From JBHEPS01 sp046261635 (GTDB taxonomy: Bacteria; Acidobacteriota; Thermoanaerobaculia; Gp7-AA8): a stretch of 5,708 nt of DNA. Numbering within the stretch: position 1 is the first letter of the stretch; each line of letters starts with the position of its first letter. The notes beneath the pieces were generated by a model. It ran no database searches, was not told the origin of the DNA, and was given only the letters and a program-made list of their open reading frames with translations. Location of the stretch: contig JBHEOL010000050.1 in assembly GCA_046261635.1 (NCBI GenBank), positions 1 through 5,708 of the forward strand. Direction: 5' to 3'. Position numbers and translations under genes: made by a program. Shown one piece after another: positions 1-5,594 of the stretch.

Positions 1-15
1 CCCTAGCCCCTGCAT

Positions 16-726
16 CTAATCCAGCTTGATCGCGCGCTTTGTCTTCTCGCGGCGGCTGCGCTCTTTCGACTTGTACTCGGCGAGGCAGTCGTCCTGGTAG
101 ACCATCGCGCAGGAGAGGTAGTCGACGATCTCGAGCGTGACGGCCCGGATCGCCTTGCCGGCCGGGGGGTTCTGGTAGGTGTCCAGGCCGCCGTAGACGC
201 CCTTGCGCCATACGCCCATGCTGACGCCGAAGCCGCCGCTGCGCGCTTCGACCGACCGCGCGTACTCGACCTCGCCGGTCGAGGTGTCGACCACGCGAAG
301 ATCGACGGCGATGTAAGCCTCGTCCTTCTTCCCTCCGAGACCGATTCCCTTGTAAGAGAGGCGGCCGCCGGTTCCCTGCGTCTTCTCGTCGTACGCGGTC
401 ACGGTCGCGACGATGATGTACTGCGCGCCCGTGAGCTCGCCGATCTTCGCACCGGTCGCCGGCTTGATCCGGCCGGAGGCGGCCAGATCCTGCTCGTCCA
501 GAAGCGCGTCGAGCTTCTCGCGCTCGACGACCTTGAACTCGTCGGTGGCAGCCAGTTCGGCCGCGAGCATGTTGCCGAGGTCGCGGCCGATGCCACCCGA
601 CCACCAGCCGGCCGACGTCTCATTCTTGAATTCATTGACGGCAACGACCGGCTTTGCAGCCATGGCCGAGACCGTTCCGAGGCACAGCACCGCTGTGAGC
701 ACGATGAGGATGGAACGCGTTCTCAT
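16..726 (-). CDS. Secreted CsgG-like protein (curli-assembly/LpoB-type fold)
   Basis: The 236-residue product starts with a typical export signal: basic R2/R4, a hydrophobic stretch at residues 5-19, and an Ala-Met-Ala site (21-23) for signal peptidase I. No lipobox cysteine is visible, since C15 lies inside the hydrophobic core in the wrong context. The mature part resembles the CsgG family: a first strand VVAVNEFKN (27-35), an amphipathic helix RDLGNMLAAEL (48-58), FKVVEREKLDALLDEQ (64-79), GELTGAQYIIVATVTAYDE (96-114) and VDLRVVDTSTGEV (141-153). In that family, VVER plus 'GAxYIIVGxVT' followed by 'LRVVDTxTGEV' is characteristic. Members are curli-secretion pores, envelope lipoproteins or periplasmic partners. 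Without a lipid anchor, a soluble periplasmic or envelope-associated role is the likelier inference. C206 and C214 could form a disulfide, and the tail (219-234) is very basic. The family call is firm; the exact job is unknown, and no curli genes lie nearby. Confidence 0.82.
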   Translation of the reverse strand: MRTRSILIVLTAVLCLGTVSAMAAKPVVAVNEFKNETSAGWWSGGIGRDLGNMLAAELAATDEFKVVEREKLDALLDEQDLAASGRIKPATGAKIGELTGAQYIIVATVTAYDEKTQGTGGRLSYKGIGLGGKKDEAYIAVDLRVVDTSTGEVEYARSVEARSGGFGVSMGVWRKGVYGGLDTYQNPPAGKAIRAVTLEIVDYLSCAMVYQDDCLAEYKSKERSRREKTKRAIKLD

Positions 727-731
727 ACCTG

Positions 732-737
732 TCTCCT
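732..737 (-). promoter_or_regulatory. Shine-Dalgarno site of the CsgG-like gene
   Basis: On the minus strand AGGAGA lies five bases before the ATG whose first base is 726. This supports that ATG as the start and gives the complete signal peptide. The rest of the 69-bp gap to the receiver gene (727-795) shows no convincing terminator or promoter. Co-transcription with the upstream receiver gene is therefore possible but not shown. Confidence 0.7.
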
Positions 738-795
738 GATTAAAATAGGGATGCGGTTGTCAGTTCTGGACGCTCGATAGTGTATCAGCAACTGC

Positions 796-1206
796 TCACG
801 CGCCGGAGGCCCGTGTCTCGTGGCCGTCGAGGCAGCGCTGCACCAGGGCGAGAAACGTTTCGAGATCGAATGGCTTGAGGATTGTGTCGCAAACCGAATC
901 CTCGGGGATCCGCGCGATTCCGCGCTGGCCGGCCGCCGTGAAGACGACGACGTGGGGAGGGGCGTTGTGCTCGTTGCGGATGCGCTCGAGAAACTCGTAC
1001 CCGCTCACTTTTGGCATCATCAGGTCGAGAAGCACCAGGTCGAATGTCTGATCCTTCAGGATCCGCAAACCAGCCTCGCCATCCTCCGCGAGCTCCACCT
1101 CGAATCCAAGCCGCTTGAACACGGCTTGCAGAAGCACGCGGATCGCCAGGTCATCGTCGACGACCAGGATCCTGCGTCCTTCGCCCCGCATCTTGTGCGT
1201 GCTCAT
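796..1206 (-). CDS. Stand-alone response regulator (receiver domain only)
   Basis: The 136-residue protein is a single CheY-like receiver domain, about residues 12-130, with no DNA-binding or enzymatic output domain. It accepts a phosphoryl group from a histidine kinase and signals by protein contact. All the signature positions are present: the acidic cluster D17-D18-D19 that binds Mg2+ (in ILVVDDD), the phospho-acceptor D61 (in LVLLDLMMPKVSG), the switch threonine T90 (in VVVFTAAG) and the conserved lysine K111 followed by P112 (in ILKPFD). The length is normal for a single-domain regulator. The start at M1 has a Shine-Dalgarno match; M6 is a possible alternative. No kinase gene is present, so the partner is encoded elsewhere. 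The CsgG-like gene follows in the same direction after 69 bp, and ligA is divergent. The partner and output are unknown. Confidence 0.93.
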   Translation of the reverse strand: MSTHKMRGEGRRILVVDDDLAIRVLLQAVFKRLGFEVELAEDGEAGLRILKDQTFDLVLLDLMMPKVSGYEFLERIRNEHNAPPHVVVFTAAGQRGIARIPEDSVCDTILKPFDLETFLALVQRCLDGHETRASGA

Positions 1207-1209
1207 CCG

Positions 1210-1216
1210 CTCTCCC
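1210..1216 (-). promoter_or_regulatory. Shine-Dalgarno site of the receiver gene
   Basis: The minus strand reads GGGAGAG three bases before the ATG at 1206-1204, and its GGAG core is five bases away. It favours this ATG over the in-frame methionine five codons downstream. Confidence 0.6.
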
Positions 1217-1262
1217 GCATAACCCTCTTAGAAACCAGACCTTCAGGATTGTTCCGCCCGTC

Positions 1263-1292
1263 AGTTTACCGGGGTCTCCTTATCTTATTCAA
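1263..1292 (-). promoter_or_regulatory. Possible promoter for the receiver gene
   Basis: On the minus strand TTGAAT (1292-1287) and TAAACT (1268-1263) are separated by 18 bases. Each matches the sigma-70 consensus hexamer at four of six positions. The site lies 57 bases or more upstream of the receiver ATG, in the locally AT-richer part of the divergent gap. It is a weak pattern match only. Confidence 0.25.
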
Positions 1293-1318
1293 CCTTATTC
1301 GATAACCGGATCTCCTTC

Positions 1319-1347
1319 TGGACGCGCGAGGCCGCCCGCATTATTCT
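1319..1347 (+). promoter_or_regulatory. Possible promoter for ligA
   Basis: TGGACG (1319-1324) and TATTCT (1342-1347) are separated by 17 bases, and each matches the sigma-70 consensus at four of six positions. Transcription would begin near 1354 and leave an untranslated leader of only about ten bases. That would agree with the lack of a Shine-Dalgarno site before the ligA ATG. It is a weak match in GC-rich DNA. Confidence 0.25.
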
Positions 1348-1363
1348 CCCCCCTCACGTCCCC

Positions 1364-3352
1364 ATGAAGCCGAAACAGCGCATCGAGTCCCTCCGAGCCG
1401 AGATCGCCCGCCACGAACGGCTCTACTACGTCGAGAACTCGCCTCGGGTCAGCGATTACGAGTTCGACCAGCTCATGAAGGAGCTCGAGCGGCTCGAGAA
1501 GAAGCATCCGGAGCTCGCCTCTCCCAACTCGCCGACGCGCCGGGTGGGCGGCGCTCCGGTCTCCGGCTTTCCCGCGGTCGAGCACGACCCGCAGATGCTG
1601 TCGATCGAGAACGCCTACACGATCGAGGAGCTCCACGAATGGGACGAGCGGGTCCGAAAGGGGCTCGGCGTCGAGCGGGTCGACTACGCGGCCGACCTGA
1701 AGATCGACGGCGTCTCGATGGATCTTCTGTACGAGCGGGGTGAGCTCGTGCGCGGCGCGACGCGGGGCGACGGACGGCGGGGCGATGACGTCACGGCAAA
1801 CGTCCGGACGATCCGCTCGCTCCCCCTGATCCTCGAGAACGCGCCGGAGCGGCTTCACGTCCGTGGAGAGGTCCTGATCGACAAGAGCTCGTTCGTAGCG
1901 CTGAATGAGGAGGCCGAAGAGGCGGGGAGGGCTCCGCTCGCGAACCCGCGCAACGCGGCCGCGGGGGCCATCCGGATGAAGAGCTCGCGCGAGGTCGCCG
2001 CGAAGCGGCTCAGCGCCTGGGTCTACCAGCTCGTCCGCCCCGAGTCGCATGGAATCGAGACCCAGAGCGAGGCGGTCGACTTTCTCGCCCGCCTCGGATT
2101 TCCGGTGAATCCCGCGCGGGCGGTCTGCTCGAGCATCGAGCAGATCGAGAAGTTCATCGCGAAATGGCAGGAGAAACGCCACGAACTGGGATTCGAGATC
2201 GACGGGATCGTCATCAAGGTGAACCGGTTCGACCAGCAGGGCGAGCTCGGCGCGACTTCGAAAGCCCCTAGGTGGGCGATCGCATGGAAATATCCCCCCG
2301 AAGCCGTCAGGACCGTCGTGAAAAACGTCATCGCCCAGGTGGGCCGGACCGGGACCATCACGCCCGTCGCCGAGCTCGATCCGGTCTGGGTCGCCGGCTC
2401 GACCGTCTCCCGCTCGACGCTTCACAACTACGAGGAAGTCGCGCGGAAGGACGTCCGCATCGGCGACACGGTCCTCGTCGAGAAGGGCGGCGACGTCATC
2501 CCGAAGGTGACGGGCGTGGTCGAGGAGCTGCGACCGAAGGGAACCGCGCCGATCGTTCCGCCGGATCGCTGTCCCGTCTGCGGCGAGCCGGTCCACCGCT
2601 TCGAAGGCGAGGTCGCGATCCGATGCGCCAACCAGGGATGCCCCGCCATCATCCGCGAGTCGATCCTTCATTACGCGAGCCGGAAGGCGATGGACATCGA
2701 GGGACTCGGGGACGAGCGGGTCGTCCAGCTTCTCGACGCAGGGCTTCTTCCGGACCTCACGGCTCTCTACCATTTGAAGAAAGAGCAGCTCGTGGATCTG
2801 GAGCGGTGGGGGGCGAAATCGGCCGAAAAGTTCCTCGCCGAGATCGAGGCTTCCAAGAGCCACGAGCTGTCCAGACTGATTTACGCCCTCGGGATCCGGC
2901 ATGTGGGCGAGCGGGCAGCGCGGCTTCTCGCCGAGCGCTTCGGCGACCTGCGCGCCCTCATGGATGCCTCGTCCGACGATCTGGTCGGGATCCCCGAGAT
3001 CGGCCCCGCGATCGCCGACTCGGTGACCTTCTATTTCTCCATTCCGGCCAACCGTGAGCGGATCGAGCGCCTCCTCGGCCTCGGGCTCGAGCCAACGCAC
3101 GTCCGCACCGCCACCGGCGATCGCCTCGCCGGAAAGAGCGTCGTGGTCACGGGGACGCTTCAGAAGTTCACGCGCGAGGAAATCCACAGGCTGATCGAGC
3201 GCGAGGGGGGGAAGGCCTCCAGCTCCGTTTCGGGGAAGACGGCCTGGCTCGTCGCGGGGGCCGACGCCGGATCCAAGCTCGACAAGGCCAAAACCCTCGG
3301 CGTCCCCGTCATCAGTGAAGAGGAATTTCTCGAGCTGGTGGGAGGGGAGTAG
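1364..3352 (+). CDS. ligA: NAD+-dependent DNA ligase LigA
   Basis: LigA seals nicks in duplex DNA during replication and repair, using NAD+ to adenylate itself. The 662-residue length is normal for the family (Escherichia coli 671) and every domain is present. Domain Ia (about 1-60) carries the NMN-binding pattern YYVENSPRVSDYEFD (21-35). The adenylation domain has the KIDG motif with the reactive lysine K113, then GATRGDGRRGDDVT (131-144) and ANPRNAAAGAIR (193-204). The OB-fold follows at about 310-395. The zinc finger uses C403, C406, C421 and C426. The helix-hairpin-helix region spans about 440-575, with GLGDERV, GIRHVGERAA and GIPEIGPAIADS. A BRCT domain closes the protein (about 584-662). 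The ATG at 1364 gives the expected N-terminus but has no Shine-Dalgarno sequence: the preceding bases are almost all pyrimidines. An intact housekeeping enzyme is expected. Confidence 0.98.
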   Translation: MKPKQRIESLRAEIARHERLYYVENSPRVSDYEFDQLMKELERLEKKHPELASPNSPTRRVGGAPVSGFPAVEHDPQMLSIENAYTIEELHEWDERVRKGLGVERVDYAADLKIDGVSMDLLYERGELVRGATRGDGRRGDDVTANVRTIRSLPLILENAPERLHVRGEVLIDKSSFVALNEEAEEAGRAPLANPRNAAAGAIRMKSSREVAAKRLSAWVYQLVRPESHGIETQSEAVDFLARLGFPVNPARAVCSSIEQIEKFIAKWQEKRHELGFEIDGIVIKVNRFDQQGELGATSKAPRWAIAWKYPPEAVRTVVKNVIAQVGRTGTITPVAELDPVWVAGSTVSRSTLHNYEEVARKDVRIGDTVLVEKGGDVIPKVTGVVEELRPKGTAPIVPPDRCPVCGEPVHRFEGEVAIRCANQGCPAIIRESILHYASRKAMDIEGLGDERVVQLLDAGLLPDLTALYHLKKEQLVDLERWGAKSAEKFLAEIEASKSHELSRLIYALGIRHVGERAARLLAERFGDLRALMDASSDDLVGIPEIGPAIADSVTFYFSIPANRERIERLLGLGLEPTHVRTATGDRLAGKSVVVTGTLQKFTREEIHRLIEREGGKASSSVSGKTAWLVAGADAGSKLDKAKTLGVPVISEEEFLELVGGE

Positions 3353-3355
3353 AGA

Positions 3356-3421
3356 GGCAAGGCAGAAGGCAGAAGGCAGAAGGCAGAAGGCAAGGCAGAA
3401 GGCAGAAGGCAGAAGGCAGAA
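3356..3421 (+). repeat. GGCAGAA heptamer array, two 33-bp blocks
   Basis: Three bases after the ligA stop there are two identical 33-bp blocks, 3356-3388 and 3389-3421. Each consists of one shortened unit GGCAA followed by four perfect GGCAGAA units. The heptamer contains no stop codon in any frame on either strand. Such heptamer arrays expand and shrink by slippage and are known from cyanobacteria (STRR repeats) and other genomes. The shared GGCAA start shows that the second block arose by duplicating a whole 33-bp unit. Confidence 0.95.
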
Positions 3422-3606
3422 GTAAGAGCAAAAGCAATGGCAACGGCCGTCATCCTGAGAGGCTGTGTGATCTGATTGCCTCGATTGGGGTGGGCGCAAC
3501 CGACGAATATACGCGTGAATAGCGCAACGTCGCAGTTTCCGCGGCGCTCCCTCAGATGACGGTGGTCTTTGACTTTACTTCTGCCTTCTGCCTTCTGCCT
3601 TCTGCC
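3394..3606. repeat. Fold-back pair of heptamer tracts in the ligA-ruvC gap
   Basis: Bases 3394-3425 (four GGCAGAA units plus GTAA) are the exact reverse complement of 3575-3606 (TTAC plus four TTCTGCC units). This gives a 32-bp perfect inverted repeat with a 149-bp loop. Pairing can extend outward with the shortened GGCAA unit as a small bulge. Within the loop a second inverted repeat continues the symmetry. Read as RNA, it would form a long hairpin between ligA and ruvC. No U-tract follows it, so it is not a standard intrinsic terminator. The whole gap between the genes, 3353-3632, is accounted for by this structure. Confidence 0.85.
3447..3562. repeat. Imperfect CCGTCATC inverted repeat inside the fold-back
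   Basis: CCGTCATCCTGAG (3447-3459) faces CTCAGATGACGG (3551-3562). The two arms are reverse complements apart from one extra C on the left. The 91 bp between them contain no recognisable gene. GTCATCCTGAG-like words are, from memory, frequent in dispersed palindromic repeats of environmental bacterial genomes, so a small non-autonomous repeat element is a reasonable reading. No target-site duplication could be recognised. Confidence 0.6.
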
Positions 3607-3613
3607 TTCTGCC
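3579..3613 (+). repeat. TTCTGCC heptamer array before ruvC
   Basis: Five perfect TTCTGCC units run without interruption. They are the reverse complement of the GGCAGAA array found 158 bp upstream. The array ends 20 bp before the ruvC ATG and so occupies the place where a promoter or leader would be expected. It lacks the shortened unit seen in the left array. Confidence 0.95.
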
Positions 3614-3615
3614 TT

Positions 3616-3624
3616 TGCTACACT
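3616..3624 (+). promoter_or_regulatory. Possible extended -10 element for ruvC
   Basis: TGCTACACT resembles an extended -10 box: TG, one base, then a hexamer matching TATAAT at four of six positions. It begins directly after the last heptamer and ends eight bases before the ruvC ATG. A transcript would therefore start almost at the ATG, i.e. be leaderless, which fits the missing Shine-Dalgarno site. No -35 box is seen at the right distance. This is a weak inference. Confidence 0.22.
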
Positions 3625-3632
3625 TACTCCGC

Positions 3633-4181
3633 ATGCTCGCAACCCGCCCGATCTCGACCGCCGTCGGCGTTTCTCCCGCAATCCGCATTCTCGGCGTCGA
3701 TCCGGGATCGCAGGTGACCGGGTTCGGGGTGGTCGACCGGATCCGCGGGAAGATCGTTCTCGTCGAACAGGGATGTATCCGCGCGGGACGGGGCGATGAT
3801 TTCGCGGCGCGCCTGCGCGTGATCTACGAGGAGCTCTGCGCGGTGATCGTCCGGACGTCCCCCTCGGTCGTCGCCGTCGAGTCGCCGTTTCACGGCCTCA
3901 ACGCGAAGAGCGTCATCCAGCTCGCGCACGCCCGCGGAGTCATTCTGCTCGCGGCCGCCGTCCATCAGATCCCGGTTGCGGAGTACTCCCCCCGCTCCAT
4001 CAAGAGCGCCGTCGTCGGATACGGCGCCGCGGAAAAGAGTCAGGTGGAGAAGATGGTCCGTCTGCTGGTGTCGGGCGCGGCCGTCGGAAAGCTCGGGGCC
4101 GACGCCGCCGACGCCCTGGCCGTTGCGGTCTGTCACGCTCACACCGGCGGCTCCGCGGCGCGCATGCGCGTCCGGGGATGA
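3633..4181 (+). CDS. ruvC: Holliday-junction endonuclease RuvC
   Basis: RuvC cuts four-way DNA junctions made during recombination, acting as a dimer with the RuvAB branch-migration motor. The product from the ATG is 182 residues. The four acidic active-site residues are present: D23 (in RILGVDPGSQVTGFGVV), E83 (in VVAVESPFHGLNAKSV), D157 and D160 (in GADAADALAVAVCHAH). Their spacing of 60, 74 and 3 residues nearly equals E. coli D7, E66, D138 and D141. The basic residues of YSPRSIK (118-124) and AAEKSQV (132-138) also match. Residues 1-16 precede the usual RuvC start and look unconserved. No Shine-Dalgarno sequence is visible. A TTG at 3615 in the same frame would add six residues, and the frame stays open to 3573 through the heptamers. 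The MFS gene overlaps the stop by 4 bp; ruvA and ruvB are absent here. Confidence 0.95.
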   Translation: MLATRPISTAVGVSPAIRILGVDPGSQVTGFGVVDRIRGKIVLVEQGCIRAGRGDDFAARLRVIYEELCAVIVRTSPSVVAVESPFHGLNAKSVIQLAHARGVILLAAAVHQIPVAEYSPRSIKSAVVGYGAAEKSQVEKMVRLLVSGAAVGKLGADAADALAVAVCHAHTGGSAARMRVRG

Positions 4182-5446
4182 GCGCGCCGCAATCCCCCGT
4201 CCTGCCTCCGCCGCCGGAACCGCGGGTTTCCGAGTCGCGTCTCCGCCGCACCTTCAGCGCGCTCCGCTATCGCGACTTCCGCCTCGTCTGGATCGGTGCT
4301 TTCATCTCCACGACCGGCACCTGGATGCAGGTGATCGCCCAGAGTTGGGTCGTCCTCGAGCTGACCGGCTCGGCGTTCTACCTCGGCATCGATGCATTTC
4401 TTTCGACTTTCCCGATGATCCTCTTCTCCCTGATTGGTGGGGCGATCGCCGACCGCATCGAGCGCCGCCGGATCCTGATCGCCTCGCAGATCCTCCAGAT
4501 GACGTTCGCCTTCGTCCTGGCTGCTCTCCTTTTCTTCGACGTCGCGCAGGTGTGGCACATCTTCATCCTCTCGTTCCTGACCGGATCGGTGCAGGCCTTC
4601 GGGGGGCCGGCCTATCAGGCGCTGCTGCCTCTGGTCGTCGGCCGCCGCGAGGACGTTCCGAACGCCGTGGCCATGAACTCGCTCCAGTTCAACCTCGCCC
4701 GGATGATCGGGCCGATGTTCGCCGCGGTCGCGCTCGCAGCCTGGGGAGCGGCCGCCTGCTTCACCATCAACGGGCTGACCTTCATCGCGCCGATCGTCAC
4801 CCTGATGGCGATCGCTCCGAGGGTGATTCCGCCGCGGGCTGCGAGCACGGTGGGGGCCGACATTCGGGAAGGGCTGCGATTCCTTCAGTCGAGCGGGACG
4901 ATCCGCCAGCTGACCGGACTCGCGTTCGCAATCACGTTCTTCGGCGTTCCCCTGGTCACCCTCATGCCGGTCATCGCCCGGGAGCTGTTCGGCTTCGGCG
5001 CGACGGGATACTCCGCACTCATGACGGCTCAGGGGATGGGGAGCGTGGTCGGCGCCTTCTGGATCGCGGGGCACAATTTCCGGCGCGGCGCCGGGCGGAG
5101 CAGCGTCTGGTTCCTGGTTGCCTTCGCGGGCGCGCTCGGGGTGTTCACCTTCTCGCGGCACTTCCCGGTGAGCGTGGCGGCGGCTTTTCTTGCCGGGCTA
5201 TGCCTTCTGGGCGTGGTGACGACGGTCAGTTCGCTCGTCCAGCTGGCGACCCCGGAGGTGATGCGGGGGAGGGTGATGTCGATCTTCATGCTCGCCTTCC
5301 GCGGCGGAGTGCCGCTCGGCAGCCTGGCGGCGGGATGGGCCGCCGAGCGTTGGGGTGTGACGACCGCTCTCGGAATCAACGCGGTCCTGATGCTGATCGT
5401 CGGCCTGACATTTCTTTTCGGGCCGAACCGCATCCGAGAGATCTAG
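4178..5446 (+). CDS. MFS exporter, MFS_3/EntS-like family
   Basis: This 422-residue inner-membrane carrier fits the major facilitator superfamily in length and in having about 12 hydrophobic segments. A proline-rich cytoplasmic tail (1-22) precedes FSALRYRDFRLVWIGAFISTTGTWMQ (26-51), a start typical of the MFS_3 branch that includes the enterobactin exporter EntS. Motif A between helices 2 and 3 is intact: GGAIADRIERRR (87-98). Other family marks are NSLQFNLARMIGP (167-179) and PEVMRGRVMSIF (359-370). Transport is probably proton-driven efflux, but the substrate cannot be told and no siderophore or drug-resistance genes are adjacent. ATG and the ruvC stop overlap as ATGA, so translation is probably coupled. 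From residue 386 onwards the DNA is the left arm of the terminal inverted repeat. A hairpin starts four bases after the stop. Confidence 0.93.
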   Translation: MSAPQSPVLPPPPEPRVSESRLRRTFSALRYRDFRLVWIGAFISTTGTWMQVIAQSWVVLELTGSAFYLGIDAFLSTFPMILFSLIGGAIADRIERRRILIASQILQMTFAFVLAALLFFDVAQVWHIFILSFLTGSVQAFGGPAYQALLPLVVGRREDVPNAVAMNSLQFNLARMIGPMFAAVALAAWGAAACFTINGLTFIAPIVTLMAIAPRVIPPRAASTVGADIREGLRFLQSSGTIRQLTGLAFAITFFGVPLVTLMPVIARELFGFGATGYSALMTAQGMGSVVGAFWIAGHNFRRGAGRSSVWFLVAFAGALGVFTFSRHFPVSVAAAFLAGLCLLGVVTTVSSLVQLATPEVMRGRVMSIFMLAFRGGVPLGSLAAGWAAERWGVTTALGINAVLMLIVGLTFLFGPNRIREI

Positions 5447-5449
5447 GTG

Positions 5450-5470
5450 GCAGAGGATCTTTTCCTCTGC
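5450..5470 (+). terminator. Stem-loop directly after the MFS gene
   Basis: GCAGAGGA (5450-5457) and TCCTCTGC (5463-5470) form a perfect 8-bp stem with the five-base loop TCTTT, beginning four bases after the stop codon. No run of T follows, so classical intrinsic termination is doubtful. It may mark a transcript 3' end or be one unit of a palindromic repeat, since two related copies follow. Confidence 0.5.
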
Positions 5471-5483
5471 TGGTCCGCTCAGT

Positions 5484-5506
5484 GGCAGAGGATCCTTTCC
5501 TCCGCC
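5484..5506 (+). repeat. Second copy of the GGCAGAGGA stem-loop
   Basis: GGCAGAGGA (5484-5492) pairs with TCCTCCGCC (5498-5506) with one mismatch and a five-base loop. The segment 5482-5502 repeats 5447-5467 directly at a distance of 35 bp, with a single base change. It lies wholly in the spacer, so it is not explained by the terminal inverted repeat and shows that this hairpin is a repeated unit. Confidence 0.7.
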
Positions 5507-5570
5507 GGGGGGAATGGCGCTTCGAAGAGGGACTCCCCCGGATCGAGCGATCTCGCCTGCCGAAGGCGAG
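5505..5570. repeat. Two further hairpins in the spacer
   Basis: CCGGGGG (5505-5511) pairs with CCCCCGG (5535-5541) around a 23-base loop. CTCGCCT (5552-5558) pairs with AGGCGAG (5564-5570) around a five-base loop. Together with the flanking stem-loops they make nearly all of 5447-5592 self-complementary non-coding DNA. No gene is seen here. Confidence 0.6.
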
Positions 5571-5592
5571 GCAGAGGAAAAGATCCTCTGCC
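5570..5592 (-). terminator. Third stem-loop, in opposite orientation
   Basis: GGCAGAGGA (5570-5578) and TCCTCTGCC (5584-5592) form a perfect 9-bp stem with loop AAAGA. It is the mirror copy of the hairpin at 5450-5470 and lies just beyond the stop codon of the minus-strand MFS fragment. In the reverse direction it would serve that gene as the first hairpin serves the left one. Confidence 0.5.
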
Positions 5593-5594
5593 AC

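Noticed and set aside
1295..3499. A 734-codon open frame on the minus strand across ligA
   Set aside because: It is antisense to an unmistakable, complete LigA. Long antisense frames are common opposite GC-rich genes, the product has no recognisable motif, and one end consists of translated heptamer repeats.
3356..3613. CRISPR array
   Set aside because: The repeated unit is 7 bp, tandem without spacers, and reversed on the second side. There are no 25-40 bp repeats with unique spacers.
3413..3613. Standard Rho-independent terminator after ligA
   Set aside because: The stem is long and far apart, with a 149-base loop and no T-run after it, so it does not fit an intrinsic terminator although it may still affect the transcript.
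3569..3799. Small open frame with LLPSAFC repeats next to ruvC
   Set aside because: The repeat peptide is only the translation of the TTCTGCC array; the rest overlaps ruvC out of frame. No start signal supports it.
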